This document shows, one piece after another, positions 1 to 8,553 of a stretch of 28,891 nucleotides of DNA; the stretch's first letter is position 1; each line of letters starts with the position of its first letter. The position numbers were made by a program, and so were the translations under genes. The DNA comes from a virus. The notes beneath the pieces were generated by a model. It was not told the DNA's origin, searched no databases, and saw nothing but the letters and a program-made list of their open reading frames with translations. The stretch spans positions 1-28,891 of IMG/VR virus record IMGVR_UViG_3300028176_000001; one strand, 5' to 3'.

Positions 1-22
1 TTTTCCATCTTTTCCGTCTTTT
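1..22. repeat. Left copy of 22-bp terminal direct repeat
   Basis: These 22 bases are identical to 28870-28891. The repeat falls inside the collagen-like coding repeat of the tail-fibre gene. It is most simply the overlap left when a circular (or circularly permuted) genome was assembled as a linear contig. Confidence 0.8.
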
Positions 23-246
23 CCGTCATTACCTTTCTGGCCGACAATACTTTTACCATCATTACCACTATCACCCTTATCACCTTTTATTTTAGCCAAT
101 ACATTTTTAATCTGTGGTATTTCCTCATCAAGCCTGTCGTTTAAGTCTTCAACCATAGTAAAGACCGCAGCAGTCTGCTTGTCTATAATCCTGCCTTCCT
201 TAATGGCCTTTAAGAACTTCTCTTTTTTGGTTGGTTTCATTGGCAT
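1..246 (-). CDS. Tail fibre, N-terminal part (gene continues across the contig ends to 28891-26989)
   Basis: This is an 82-codon open frame starting at ATG 246 (residues MPMKPTKKEK) and still open at base 1. The first ~45 residues are charged and probably helical. From about residue 53 it becomes a collagen-like Gly-X-Y tract (GDK, GDS, GND, GKS, one interruption, then GND, GKD, GKD). Taking the 22-bp terminal repeat once, the frame continues without a break into 28869-26989, giving a fibre of about 708 residues. Collagen-like segments are known in phage fibres as trimeric stalks; here one links an N-terminal attachment region to a beta-rich distal part. No Shine-Dalgarno is visible. A second in-frame ATG lies two codons downstream. 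Confidence 0.8.
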   Translation of the reverse strand, partial: MPMKPTKKEKFLKAIKEGRIIDKQTAAVFTMVEDLNDRLDEEIPQIKNVLAKIKGDKGDSGNDGKSIVGQKGNDGKDGKDGK

Positions 247-268
247 ATTGGTTTATTTATGCTATAAT
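240..268 (+). promoter_or_regulatory. Possible plus-strand sigma70-type promoter
   Basis: TTGGCA at 240-245, a 17-base spacer, then TATAAT at 263-268. It faces opposite to every convincing gene and would transcribe the antisense of the gene at 329-1537. AT-rich DNA yields such matches by chance, so confidence is modest. Confidence 0.3.
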
Positions 269-276
269 AATGGTAT

Positions 277-342
277 ATGGAAAATGATACTATATCAGCT
301 TTGTTAATTGGTTTTATTGTAGGATTCATTATTGCCCTCTAA
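277..342 (+). CDS. Possible 21-residue membrane peptide, the only plus-strand candidate
   Basis: ATG at 277, stop TAA ending at 342. The peptide has a short acidic start (MENDT) followed by about 14 hydrophobic residues with two glycines. It begins 8 bases after a TATAAT box, so a transcript from that promoter would be nearly leaderless. There is no Shine-Dalgarno. It overlaps the last 14 bases of the opposing gene at 329-1537. It could be chance. Confidence 0.2.
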   Translation: MENDTISALLIGFIVGFIIAL

Positions 343-1537
343 CAGCTTTATTTACTACATAACCTCCCGCTCCCCCAACTGCCAAAGTTGTCCCCCATCT
401 TAATCCATTTTTTATAACCTGTTTTATAAGACCGGGCTTTTGTAATAGTTTTCCTGTTTTTTCAGCTACTCCATCTAAAGCATCAAATAATAATGATTGC
501 GTTTTTAGACTTTCAGATACACCAGGTATTCTTCCAGCTATATCATTATTTATTACTTTTCTACCCTGTCTCCATAATTCATAGATAGGATTTAATCTTC
601 CACTTTCTTCCCATATTTTACCAGCAGTTTCAGATGTCGCCAACTCATCAAGTCCTTTTCTTATATTAAATAATTCCGAATCATTTTTAGCAGTACCTAT
701 AATAGTCAACACTCTGTTCTTAAACTCATTAAAAGCAGTGGCTTTAACTGGGTCAGCTTTAGTAAGTATACTTGGATTTATACTATCTATCTCATCTAAC
801 AATGATTTAGTATTTTTCCAATCTAATGGTTTACTAACTTTATTGATATCATCTGATAATTTAGATGCAATTTTACTTATACCTTGCTTTAAGTTATTTT
901 CAGTTTTAACTATATTATTACTTATGTATGGTTCTGCTGCTTTTGCTACCTGTTTATTATAAGGTTGCGCTACTTCCTTTACACCAGTCAACCTACTTCC
1001 AGTTAATGTCCTAGCCGAAGCTGTTTTTTTATCTATATTTGTTAAAGAAGAAGATGTCTGATTCAAAGACTTATTTGCCAACTTCATTTTGCTATAAGCA
1101 CCTACCATTTTTGCCATTCCATAGGCTTCTAATCCTGCCACTCCTGTTCCTACTACTGGCTTGACAAATGCTTCCATACCAAAAGGAGTAGCACCCTTGT
1201 CTAGTGCCTTTTTAGATTGAGAAACAAATCCACCTAAATCTGGTGTATATTTTCCACCTGTTGCAATAGTAGGCACTGCTTCTACTGCACCTTTCCCTAA
1301 CTTTAATATCCCACTAAAATAATCTGCGGCATCTTTCGGAAGTGTAGCTATAAATGCTTGTGCGTACTGAGCATATTTTGGTTGTGCAATAAACTCTTGT
1401 CCTGTTTTACCAAAAAACTTTTGTTCTTTTTCTGGTAAAGTAGTAATTTTTGGAGTAACGCTACTTGGTTGATTTCCAGTAACTATATTTTTCTTTTGGT
1501 TTACTGGAGTACCATATTTTGAAAAATCTATTGCCAT
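329..1537 (-). CDS. Putative internal (ejected) virion protein
   Basis: 402 residues, family not recognised. A Pro/Gln/Lys-rich N-terminus is followed by glycine- and alanine-rich hydrophobic stretches around residues 75-150, a Lys-rich helical middle (about 160-300), and a hydrophobic Gly-rich segment near the C-terminus (about 380-398) that could enter a membrane. It lies directly downstream of a coiled-coil protein and upstream of the fibre gene, where short-tailed phages often keep internal virion or ejection proteins. That role is inferred from position and composition. It starts at ATG in the context AATATGGCA with no Shine-Dalgarno. Confidence 0.55.
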   Translation of the reverse strand: MAIDFSKYGTPVNQKKNIVTGNQPSSVTPKITTLPEKEQKFFGKTGQEFIAQPKYAQYAQAFIATLPKDAADYFSGILKLGKGAVEAVPTIATGGKYTPDLGGFVSQSKKALDKGATPFGMEAFVKPVVGTGVAGLEAYGMAKMVGAYSKMKLANKSLNQTSSSLTNIDKKTASARTLTGSRLTGVKEVAQPYNKQVAKAAEPYISNNIVKTENNLKQGISKIASKLSDDINKVSKPLDWKNTKSLLDEIDSINPSILTKADPVKATAFNEFKNRVLTIIGTAKNDSELFNIRKGLDELATSETAGKIWEESGRLNPIYELWRQGRKVINNDIAGRIPGVSESLKTQSLLFDALDGVAEKTGKLLQKPGLIKQVIKNGLRWGTTLAVGGAGGYVVNKAVRGQ

Positions 1538-1538
1538 A

Positions 1539-2804
1539 TTATTTGTATGTTACTAATAATCCGTCTTGTATTGCTTGACTTATACCTGCCTGGTTTGATG
1601 TCATAATCTGAGTTATGCCAGTAGCTAAATCTTTAATTTCTACCGTGGCCGTTAATCCCGAAGATGTTGCTATCGCTCCCCTAATATTTAAAAGTTGTTG
1701 CATAGCCTGATCCGATTCCATATTTAGTTTTAATGCTGTCTGAGCATTCTTCAACATTTTTCCTTCGTAGTCAGACACAGTGCCTTGTCCTTTAAGTTGT
1801 CCTCGAGCAGCTAATGCTAATTTATCCATAAGATTATTAACCTGAGCTTTTACATACGCCTCTGGGCTGCCAGGTATGTTTCTTTTTAATATATTCCCCC
1901 ATCCAAATGTTGAGAGTAATGCTGGGTCATCAATTATAGTATTGACATCGTTTATTACTCCTAATTTTGCTGGATCAGCTATGATATTTCCGTTAGCATC
2001 AACCGCACCATTTCCTTGAGTTGTAGCAACTGGTTTCAAGCTCGCATTTAAGTTAGCCATAGCAACATCGTGTTCCCTAGCCAACTGGTCTCTCTGTAAA
2101 GTAAATGCTTGTTCGTCTGCTAATCTCTTGGCATCTAACTTGGCTTGCTCTCGTTTTGTGGCAAAGTCATAAACACTATCAATCAGTTTCATCTTATAGT
2201 TGTACTGGTTAGTAGCATCTTGGCTTTTCAGTTGATATAATGTGTTGAGCTTATCTGTCGCCATCTGTAAGTTTCCCTGTGCTGCTGATAATTGAGCTTG
2301 TAATGGCAAACTCTTAATGGCTAGTTGTCTTGAAACCTCTTGTTGTTGTTTACCCAAGAACTGTGTAGTTACATCTTTCCCGGCAGACTGAGATTCTAGT
2401 GTAGACATTGCTGACTGAGCCTGTGCGTTTATATCGTTGAGTTGAGCTGATAAATCGTTGACTTGCTGTTGAGCTGCTCCTTTCCCACTCTCGTCATAGG
2501 CCGCAGAATAAGCATCTGCTGTGCTTGGTGGCGCTGATTGCTCGCCTATATACTGTTTAAATAAATCAGCCATACCATTGTCTTGTGTTTGGCTACTACC
2601 TGCCATAGCAGTTCCAGCAGCTATAGTTCCCCTGTAATCAAAATTGTCAGTTGGGACTGTTGGTAGCTGTGCTGAAGTTAAAGCCTTATTAAGCGACTCG
2701 GCCGAGAACGGTTGGTACTGTCCTGCATTATTAGTAACCCCCTCAGTCTTCACCCTTTCTAGAAGGGCTTTTGTTGAATCTAATGTCTCTTGTGTTGTTG
2801 CCAT
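1539..2804 (-). CDS. Putative coiled-coil internal virion protein
   Basis: 421 residues, strongly enriched in Ala, Gln, Ser and Asp. Residues about 110-255 are a long heptad-like helical region with many Gln and Lys, consistent with a coiled coil. The C-terminal third is mixed and ends in a Thr/Ile-rich segment. No enzymatic motif is visible. It ends one base before the 329-1537 frame begins, so the two are probably translated together. A structural or ejected virion component is the best guess from the flanking tail genes. Start context is TATATGGCA without a Shine-Dalgarno; an AGGCAGG stretch lies about 10 bases upstream. Confidence 0.55.
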   Translation of the reverse strand: MATTQETLDSTKALLERVKTEGVTNNAGQYQPFSAESLNKALTSAQLPTVPTDNFDYRGTIAAGTAMAGSSQTQDNGMADLFKQYIGEQSAPPSTADAYSAAYDESGKGAAQQQVNDLSAQLNDINAQAQSAMSTLESQSAGKDVTTQFLGKQQQEVSRQLAIKSLPLQAQLSAAQGNLQMATDKLNTLYQLKSQDATNQYNYKMKLIDSVYDFATKREQAKLDAKRLADEQAFTLQRDQLAREHDVAMANLNASLKPVATTQGNGAVDANGNIIADPAKLGVINDVNTIIDDPALLSTFGWGNILKRNIPGSPEAYVKAQVNNLMDKLALAARGQLKGQGTVSDYEGKMLKNAQTALKLNMESDQAMQQLLNIRGAIATSSGLTATVEIKDLATGITQIMTSNQAGISQAIQDGLLVTYK

Positions 2805-2828
2805 ATAATTTTGCCTGCCTATTTATAT

Positions 2829-3590
2829 TTATAATTCTGTATATGTAAATGCGTTGTTAGGTGATACTATTGTTATTAAAAATGAACCTTGACCTGTTAC
2901 ATCACCTGCGTTGTTTGCTGTTAATGAAAAGTTAAATGTTCCTGGCGTTCCTGTTTCCCACGCCCAAGTTAATCCTATGTATGTACCAGAGCTTTCTAAT
3001 ACTAATCCACCCAGTGGTGAAGCAGTCCCAGAACTATTAGTTGAACCATCATAGAATATGTTTGTTGGAAGTATTCCTGAATACATCCCGTGTCCGTCTG
3101 CATCTACATAAGCCTGTATTGAATATTGAACTGTTATGTATGCTCCACCTGCTGAGGCGAATGCCACTCTAAATAAATTTGTCAATGTGTTGTCTGCCAA
3201 TGATTTGTTTATTGTATATCTTGCTATCTTGCCACCTTCAGATAAAAACCCTTTGTCATTTGTGTCTAGATTACCCCCCAGTTGTGGTGTTGTGTCGTCT
3301 ACTACGTCTGCTAATCCCTCACTAATTCCTATGTCCTGACATATCCAACTGCCCGATAAAAAACTACATAATTGTTTTGTTGTTCCATTGTTGTAAAACA
3401 TTGACTCTCCCTCTTGGCCGTCATAACTAATAGGCGTAGAACTTGAAGCTAGTATCAATCCTCCTCCAACCTTAACCTTTCCTTGAAAGGAATCCATATT
3501 TGAAAACTTACCCTTGTAAAACAACTCTCTCAACTCATTAAGTTCGGCACTGTTCTTGTTTATTTGTTCTTGTAGTTCTTCTGGTGTCAT
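2829..3590 (-). CDS. Tail fibre or tail-associated beta-rich protein
   Basis: 253 residues. The first ~25 residues are helical and charged (MTPEELQEQINKNSAELNE), like an oligomerising coiled coil. Around residues 96-112 is the sequence VDDTTPQLGGNLDTND, a motif common in phage tail-fibre and baseplate proteins. The remaining ~140 residues are rich in Gly, Ser, Thr and aromatics, typical of a beta-sandwich receptor-binding or C1q/TNF-like trimeric head. Its ATG lies 4 bases inside the end of the upstream 3587-5125 gene, implying coupled expression. A second small receptor-binding or adaptor fibre is likely; the target is unknown. Confidence 0.6.
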   Translation of the reverse strand: MTPEELQEQINKNSAELNELRELFYKGKFSNMDSFQGKVKVGGGLILASSSTPISYDGQEGESMFYNNGTTKQLCSFLSGSWICQDIGISEGLADVVDDTTPQLGGNLDTNDKGFLSEGGKIARYTINKSLADNTLTNLFRVAFASAGGAYITVQYSIQAYVDADGHGMYSGILPTNIFYDGSTNSSGTASPLGGLVLESSGTYIGLTWAWETGTPGTFNFSLTANNAGDVTGQGSFLITIVSPNNAFTYTEL

Positions 3591-5125
3591 ACTAATCCAT
3601 TTAATTCCTCATATTTAAACTTAAGGCCAGTTAACTCTGCTCCACCCAATACACTTGCCCTGAATGCTATTTCTCTCCAATAAGGCAAAGCTGTTCCTGC
3701 TGTTTCAATGGTTACTGCTTCGTGTGCAATGGCGCTTGATGTTACTTCTGTTAATACAGTTGTCCAGCTTACTTCCTCGTCTTTCTTGTATGCTATAGAT
3801 ACTGTTGAGGCAGTGCCTAGTGCTACAAACTGGCCAGCCACTCCAACTAACTTCTTCTCTATTGAGCTGTCCCCACCAGTATAAATACCTGTTTCTAATA
3901 TGCCTGCCTGTGAAGAATAAACACCCGCATTATCAGTCAACACTGTTTTAACCTCTGTCATACTTGAAGTAGCAGAAGCTAGCACAGCTACAACCTGCGT
4001 TTTTGGATATGCTGTGGTTACTGTCCCTGAGTATTTTTCTGTTATAACAAAATCATTTCTCGTTCCGGTATCATCATAACCAGTTCCCTCCGTTAACTCT
4101 AAAGACTTATATACAGATAAGGAATTTTGTTTTGTAACGTCTTTTCTTCCGTATCTGAACATAACTTGCTCGTAAACAGTTGTGTCGCTTGAATATGGTC
4201 TTGATCCTGCAACTATAAAATATAGGTAGCTAGTAAACGACTTAACTCTTGATATTGTATCAATATAGTTTAAAGACTTAACTGCGTTAGCCCTTGAGCT
4301 GTATGTATATTCTGTTGTAAAAACATTTCCATTATATCTCTTTATTCTAAATCCCCTCTTGCTTGGGAATACTAATATAGTGTGTACTTGTCCATCTAGT
4401 GTGTCTGCTCCGGCCACTGTTCCATATCCTATTTCTGCTATATCTGCGAAGGTTGTAGTAGTTACCCCATCCCAAATATACATCTTAGAAGCTCCGTATA
4501 TAGAACTACATACTATTAAAAGATAGTTTCCATAAGGTAGCAATTCAACTATTGTCTGGTCTGCTGGTATAGTAATCATTTGAGAGGTAACCGCAGAAGT
4601 AGTATTTACCTTGCATACTATCTGACCCCACCAACCATAAATGTTTCCTTGCCACACCGCTCCACCCTTTAACCCAGCGGCTGCTGGAGCTTGTGAGTAT
4701 GTGGCATCCATTGTGTTAGTGGCTATTGTATAAGAACCTGTATACCCATTGCCAGCATTAAAATATATAACACCATTATAATATTCGAATAATGGTTTAT
4801 CTAAGAAGTTATTAAATGTTGTGCTTGCTACTGTTCCGCTGGTTACAGCTGAGAAAGCTGTTGAAAAAGACCCTGAATAAATAGTCGTGTCATCTGTTGT
4901 TGAGTTTTCATGTCCAAGTCCATAAACAGTCCCGGCTACTTCTAAGAGAGACACAATCATTCTATCGTTGGCTGTTTCTGCTGTATTCGGTGTTTGTTTT
5001 ACAGTCCTTGTTTTGTCTCCAACTTCAAGATTCTCTAAGTATCTAAAATACCCATTGGATAGGTCTCTTTCCTCGTCTGTCACCCCTAAGTCAAATCTAT
5101 TTATCTCTATTTGTTTAGTTTTCAT
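3587..5125 (-). CDS. Beta-propeller-like tail/stabilisation structural protein
   Basis: 512 residues. The N-terminus (IEINRFDLGVTDEERDLSNG) followed by repeated beta-strand blocks rich in Tyr, Gly, Thr and Val resembles the beta-propeller tail-hub, stabilisation or tubular B-type proteins of short-tailed phages, which often begin with a 'gi/rFdgGit' type phrase. No catalytic motif is evident. It follows the adaptor-like gene and precedes fibre genes in the same direction, with 1-base overlap upstream and 4-base overlap downstream, as expected for a tail module. The assignment is by pattern and position only. Confidence 0.55.
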   Translation of the reverse strand: MKTKQIEINRFDLGVTDEERDLSNGYFRYLENLEVGDKTRTVKQTPNTAETANDRMIVSLLEVAGTVYGLGHENSTTDDTTIYSGSFSTAFSAVTSGTVASTTFNNFLDKPLFEYYNGVIYFNAGNGYTGSYTIATNTMDATYSQAPAAAGLKGGAVWQGNIYGWWGQIVCKVNTTSAVTSQMITIPADQTIVELLPYGNYLLIVCSSIYGASKMYIWDGVTTTTFADIAEIGYGTVAGADTLDGQVHTILVFPSKRGFRIKRYNGNVFTTEYTYSSRANAVKSLNYIDTISRVKSFTSYLYFIVAGSRPYSSDTTVYEQVMFRYGRKDVTKQNSLSVYKSLELTEGTGYDDTGTRNDFVITEKYSGTVTTAYPKTQVVAVLASATSSMTEVKTVLTDNAGVYSSQAGILETGIYTGGDSSIEKKLVGVAGQFVALGTASTVSIAYKKDEEVSWTTVLTEVTSSAIAHEAVTIETAGTALPYWREIAFRASVLGGAELTGLKFKYEELNGLV

Positions 5126-5898
5126 TATGATTTGCTTATGTTAGTTACACTTGAATCGTTTTTACTTGCGTTAGTGGCCGAAGCATCGTGCTTGGTTAGG
5201 TTTGTAGCGCTGGCATCGTGTTTTGTTTGGTTAGTCCAACCCTTCTTGTTAAAATCAACACCTATCCCCGTTAATATATAAGCTGTTGTAGCTGTTATTA
5301 AATTTATTCCTCTGTTTAGCGCTACGTCTATTCCTGTCAGCACATAGGCGGTTGTAGATGTAATAAGGTTAAGGGCTTTGGTAAATATGGTTTCTTTGGG
5401 TGTTAGAACAAATTCTCCAGTTGTGCAATCTAGGGTATATGCTGTGCCAGCAGGCGTCCCATATTCATAAAACAACATATCCCATTCATAGTTAGAAAAC
5501 ATTCCACCTGCGTATGCTCCAGCTACTAAACAACCGATTCCAACTTCTCCTGTGCTAGTACAATACATATCAACCAAATATCTTGTTCCAGCTGTTAATG
5601 CACCGGGAGAATCCATTGTTATTTCATATACCGTTGGTGATGTTGATATGCCACTAACCGCTATACTTCCTGTTGCTATTAAAGCTCCGGTTATTGTTGG
5701 CGGCCACTCTGTTTCCTCTGCCTCATAAACGTCTACTACGAAATTACCAGCGTTTACTGACCTTGATAATTCACCCTTGAAGCTGGTGATGTTGTGCGAT
5801 GTTGATGGTCTGAAGCTCTGCTTTCTGTGAGCTCCAGCTGACGCATAGGCTATATTATCAGTTGTTGGTACGTATGATTCGTATAACGTGTCTGACAT
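5125..5898 (-). CDS. Virion structural protein with nested C-terminal repeats
   Basis: 257 residues. Residues 1-165 look like a beta-sandwich (alternating hydrophobics, many Thr/Gly/Tyr). Residues about 172-218 hold two near-identical ~22-residue repeats with the core NLIT(S/A)TTAY(V/I)LTGI. After a Trp, residues about 221-257 form a 10-residue repeat (N-x-T/S-K-H/N-D-A/S-S-A/V-T) in roughly 3.5 copies, running to the stop. Such Thr/Asn/Ser repeats are probably extended beta or fibrous spikes. It sits just downstream of an inserted HNH gene and abuts the 3587-5125 gene. The exact role is not recognised. Confidence 0.6.
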   Translation of the reverse strand: MSDTLYESYVPTTDNIAYASAGAHRKQSFRPSTSHNITSFKGELSRSVNAGNFVVDVYEAEETEWPPTITGALIATGSIAVSGISTSPTVYEITMDSPGALTAGTRYLVDMYCTSTGEVGIGCLVAGAYAGGMFSNYEWDMLFYEYGTPAGTAYTLDCTTGEFVLTPKETIFTKALNLITSTTAYVLTGIDVALNRGINLITATTAYILTGIGVDFNKKGWTNQTKHDASATNLTKHDASATNASKNDSSVTNISKS

Positions 5899-5902
5899 TT
5901 TA

Positions 5903-6391
5903 TTAAGCTATTGTTAATACTTTCTTAAATCTTGTTTTATAGCCGATTTCTCTGTGAACTTTTTTGTGACAACTTCGGCAAAGAGTTATTCCATTGTCTA
6001 CCGAAAATCTTAACTCTGGAAATTCTGAAAATAGTTTTAAGTGATGTGCAACTATATCCTTTTTCCCACACAATCTACACTTGAACATATCTTTCTTATA
6101 AACCTCCATTCTCCAAACTTCATACTCTAAACTATGTCTTACCCTTTTATTTTCTAAATCTATCCCACCTTTCCAGTTTGCTGACTTATCTCCTTTGCGG
6201 TATTTTGCTAAACAACTCCTTGAACAAAATTCAGCAGTATTTTCCCTCCCCTTAAAAACATAAAATTCTTTTTGACAAAAAACACATATTTTCTTTTTCT
6301 TTCCACCCATCCAATGGCAAGCGTTCTTCCCTCTTAAGCGTAACAACTTTTTACCTTTACTTGCTGGAGTATGTCCTTTTATAAATTTCAT
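5903..6391 (-). CDS. HNH homing-type endonuclease with N-terminal zinc finger
   Basis: 162 residues. The N-terminus is very basic (GHTPASKGKKL), followed by a CxxC...CxxxC zinc-finger-like unit (ICVFCQKEF and AEFCSRSC). The C-terminal HNH domain shows CRLCGKK, the catalytic-type AHHLK, then a Asn-Gly-Ile turn and CRSCHKKVH; the four cysteines would bind structural zinc. Members of this family are free-standing endonucleases that nick or cut DNA and spread between phages. It interrupts an otherwise continuous structural gene run (6409-6816 upstream, 5125-5898 downstream), typical of a mobile gene. There is no intron core around it, so it looks free-standing. Confidence 0.9.
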   Translation of the reverse strand: MKFIKGHTPASKGKKLLRLRGKNACHWMGGKKKKICVFCQKEFYVFKGRENTAEFCSRSCLAKYRKGDKSANWKGGIDLENKRVRHSLEYEVWRMEVYKKDMFKCRLCGKKDIVAHHLKLFSEFPELRFSVDNGITLCRSCHKKVHREIGYKTRFKKVLTIA

Positions 6392-6408
6392 ATCTTAATT
6401 ATAACATT

Positions 6409-6816
6409 TTAGGCAATCGTAATCACACCATCTACCGCTGAAAAATTAACTGTAAAAGTATCTCCGCTGGCTAATGTTACTTCTGAACCATAATCGTAAT
6501 AACCTATCAATGGGTCTCCTGTAGCGTTATCGTCATAGATATATACATATTGAAATGGACCGACTGCTCCTGAAGCTGTTAATATCAAATCAGCATAGGT
6601 AGCTTTTAGCGTTCCTGTCGTTTGTGCTACTGAAGTAATTGTTATCACCCTAGTAGATAGGTTTGTATAACTGACCTGTGTTAAATCGGCTAGCTCATCC
6701 CAGGTTGATGTATGAGCTGTGTTGGTTAAAGCAATAGTAGGAGTACCATTAAGGTTAACTGCCTGTAGTGCTAACTTTTCTACGAAACTGTATATCTTTG
6801 TTAATGCAACTGCCAT
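6409..6816 (-). CDS. Small beta-rich virion structural protein
   Basis: 135 residues, almost entirely Thr/Val/Ile/Ala-rich beta-type sequence, with a phrase around 85-115 (GPFQYVYIYDD, GDPLIGYYDYG) seen in short structural proteins encoded beside head-tail connectors in many phages. No signal peptide or catalytic residue is apparent. Its ATG shares one base with the stop of the upstream adaptor-like gene (TAATG). A head-tail joining or head decoration role is inferred from position. Confidence 0.6.
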   Translation of the reverse strand: MAVALTKIYSFVEKLALQAVNLNGTPTIALTNTAHTSTWDELADLTQVSYTNLSTRVITITSVAQTTGTLKATYADLILTASGAVGPFQYVYIYDDNATGDPLIGYYDYGSEVTLASGDTFTVNFSAVDGVITIA

Positions 6817-7529
6817 TATCGGTTAGACTCTATGTTTGGGACAAATCGTCTTTCAACGTCTTTCTCCCTTGAACCATAGCGGTCGTTAATTTTTTTAATG
6901 CTATCTTGTAAATCTCTATATAGTCTGTCTGCCTGTGTTAGTCCGTGATCTCGGCAGAACTCATAAGCTGGCTTTAAGTATAAGTAGTCTTGGCACAATC
7001 CATCTATCCCTGCTACCTTTGTAGTGTCTGTGCTTAAAAAGTATGAAGCCTGTCTTGAAATAAATACTTTCAATCCTGCTGTTAATGTTACTGAACCTGT
7101 GGCTGGCACTGGGTCTAGGAATATACCATTACCGGTCTTATCATACCTGTTAGGCAAACCTGTTGAATCCTGACCGTCTATAAAGCTCTCAACGTCTGTG
7201 TCTGCCTGTTGGTCTACTGGGCTTATCGTATGATAAACTCCGGTAGAATCTAAAACCATAACTCTCTCTATATCTAGTATTAGGTTTGACTGCTCGTCAT
7301 AGGTGAAGTGATAATCTCTTTGGCCAGACACCAAGTCCATTGTTATAAATGGCTCTTTGGTATGGTTAAAATCATCGACATTCCAGCCCCTACTCTTTAA
7401 GGCTATTGAATAAACATCATCTATTGCCAAATTAACATCAACAGTCTTCTGTGCCGTTGTGTATTTGTCTGATGTTGTTCCGCAAGACCTGTCTATTTTG
7501 TCAAAAATTTGTGTTGCTGTTAAGCTCAT
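6816..7529 (-). CDS. Head-tail adaptor (P22 gp4 / T7 gp11-like) candidate
   Basis: 237 residues. A helical N-terminus (TATQIFDKIDRSC and a DVNLAIDDVY helix) is followed by a beta-rich middle with the phrase LPNRYDKTGNGIFLDPVPATG-type core (near residues 142-160), and a helical C-terminus rich in Arg/Asp. This helix-beta-helix layout, and the 'P.rY...g..i.l.P.P' pattern, are typical of phage adaptor proteins that bind under the portal ring. Its place between capsid genes and beta-propeller tail genes fits. The octamer TCGGCAGT lies directly upstream of the start. Confidence 0.65.
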   Translation of the reverse strand: MSLTATQIFDKIDRSCGTTSDKYTTAQKTVDVNLAIDDVYSIALKSRGWNVDDFNHTKEPFITMDLVSGQRDYHFTYDEQSNLILDIERVMVLDSTGVYHTISPVDQQADTDVESFIDGQDSTGLPNRYDKTGNGIFLDPVPATGSVTLTAGLKVFISRQASYFLSTDTTKVAGIDGLCQDYLYLKPAYEFCRDHGLTQADRLYRDLQDSIKKINDRYGSREKDVERRFVPNIESNR

Positions 7530-8380
7530 TGTGTTACTGCCGATTTCATTTTATTAAATTCTATGTCTCTTTGCTCTGGCGACATTCCAAAGCAATTATA
7601 AGTTTTGAGGTAAAGCATCCAATATCTATCCTCTATCGATGGCCTTATCTCGTCTTTGTTTAACTTTCTGGCTATTAACTGTATTCTATTTAATAGTTTT
7701 CTATTGAAGAACAATACTAGCAATACTGCCCTATATATATTTTTAAACTTAACCTTGTCATTGGCAGTTCCCCTTTCTATGGCTATATCAAATATCCTCT
7801 TTAGCTCTTTGCGCCATCTTTCCTCAAAGTCTACTATATCTAGCTCGGAAACTATGTCTTGGAATATGTATCTCCAAGCACAGTCATATTCTAGTATCAA
7901 AGAAATAGCGTCTATAAAGCCTTTCTCTATCTCCCCTTTTAATAATCTTCTAACTTCTTTTATGGGTTGCGACCAATTCTCCTCTTTAAGCAACACATTA
8001 TTCATATCAAACACATAATCAAACCATTCTGCTAACTCCTTTCTCTTGAGCCATATAAACAAAACGGCAGTTATTCTGCCGAAAAAACCTTTTGAAAGTG
8101 CTACTGGTAATAATCTCTTGTATGTAGCCGTCAAAATCATTGATTGTGCTATTGGGTACGACCTTATAGGGTGCTTGTGGTCTGTAACATAAGTCCTGAC
8201 TGTCCCGTTTGGCGCTAACTCAATCTTTTCAACCTCTATTGTGTCTTCGTGCTTATCGTGGACACTCCTGTCTAACATTCTCTTATAGTTAGACTCACCT
8301 TTCATCTTAGCTACAACTTCCATTGCTTTACGAAACTCTATCTGTTGCTTTAATGTTTGGTAGTAATCGCTGAATATCAT
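7526..8380 (-). CDS. Unrecognised alpha-helical protein in the head-tail module
   Basis: 284 residues, predominantly helical, rich in Lys, Arg, Glu, Leu and Ile, unlike its Thr/Gly-rich neighbours. I recognise no motif. Hydrophobic helices occur around residues 95-115 (FFGRITAVLFIWL) and 215-230 (RAVLLVLFFNRKLL), but charged residues flank both closely. It begins by ATGA overlap with the 58-residue gene at 8377-8553 and overlaps the adaptor gene by 4 bases, so it belongs to the same operon. It could be a non-structural assembly factor or a transferred cargo gene. Confidence 0.6.
   Translation of the reverse strand: MIFSDYYQTLKQQIEFRKAMEVVAKMKGESNYKRMLDRSVHDKHEDTIEVEKIELAPNGTVRTYVTDHKHPIRSYPIAQSMILTATYKRLLPVALSKGFFGRITAVLFIWLKRKELAEWFDYVFDMNNVLLKEENWSQPIKEVRRLLKGEIEKGFIDAISLILEYDCAWRYIFQDIVSELDIVDFEERWRKELKRIFDIAIERGTANDKVKFKNIYRAVLLVLFFNRKLLNRIQLIARKLNKDEIRPSIEDRYWMLYLKTYNCFGMSPEQRDIEFNKMKSAVTQ
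7536..7543 (-). repeat. TCGGCAGT octamer, copy 1
   Basis: On the minus strand TCGGCAGT precedes the ATG at 7529 by 6 bases. It is one of five exact copies in the window; the others are at 11680-11687, 11702-11709, 13492-13499 and 13790-13797. This copy is also coding for the last residues of the 7526-8380 protein. Confidence 0.5.
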
Positions 8381-8553
8381 ATCTGGGTGTCTTTAAATTG
8401 TACTTTTACTATCTGAATCTGACCTTGTGTGAAATCTCTATTGTACTTTCTGGTTAGTTTCTTGTATTCCTCTAAGAACTCTGCGTCTATTTCAGCATCA
8501 GTTTTTTCTTCTATTAGCGGTGCTATTTCTTCTTTATAATTTAGTTCCTCCAT
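8377..8553 (-). CDS. Small acidic protein, 58 residues
   Basis: ATG at 8553, stop TGA at 8379-8377, which forms an ATGA overlap with the next gene. The product is Glu/Lys-rich and helical (MEELNYKEEIAPLIEEK) with a basic middle (KKLTRKYNRDF). No family is recognised. The tight ATGA coupling and the 20-base overlap with the upstream membrane-protein gene support it as a real operon member. Confidence 0.6.
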   Translation of the reverse strand: MEELNYKEEIAPLIEEKTDAEIDAEFLEEYKKLTRKYNRDFTQGQIQIVKVQFKDTQI

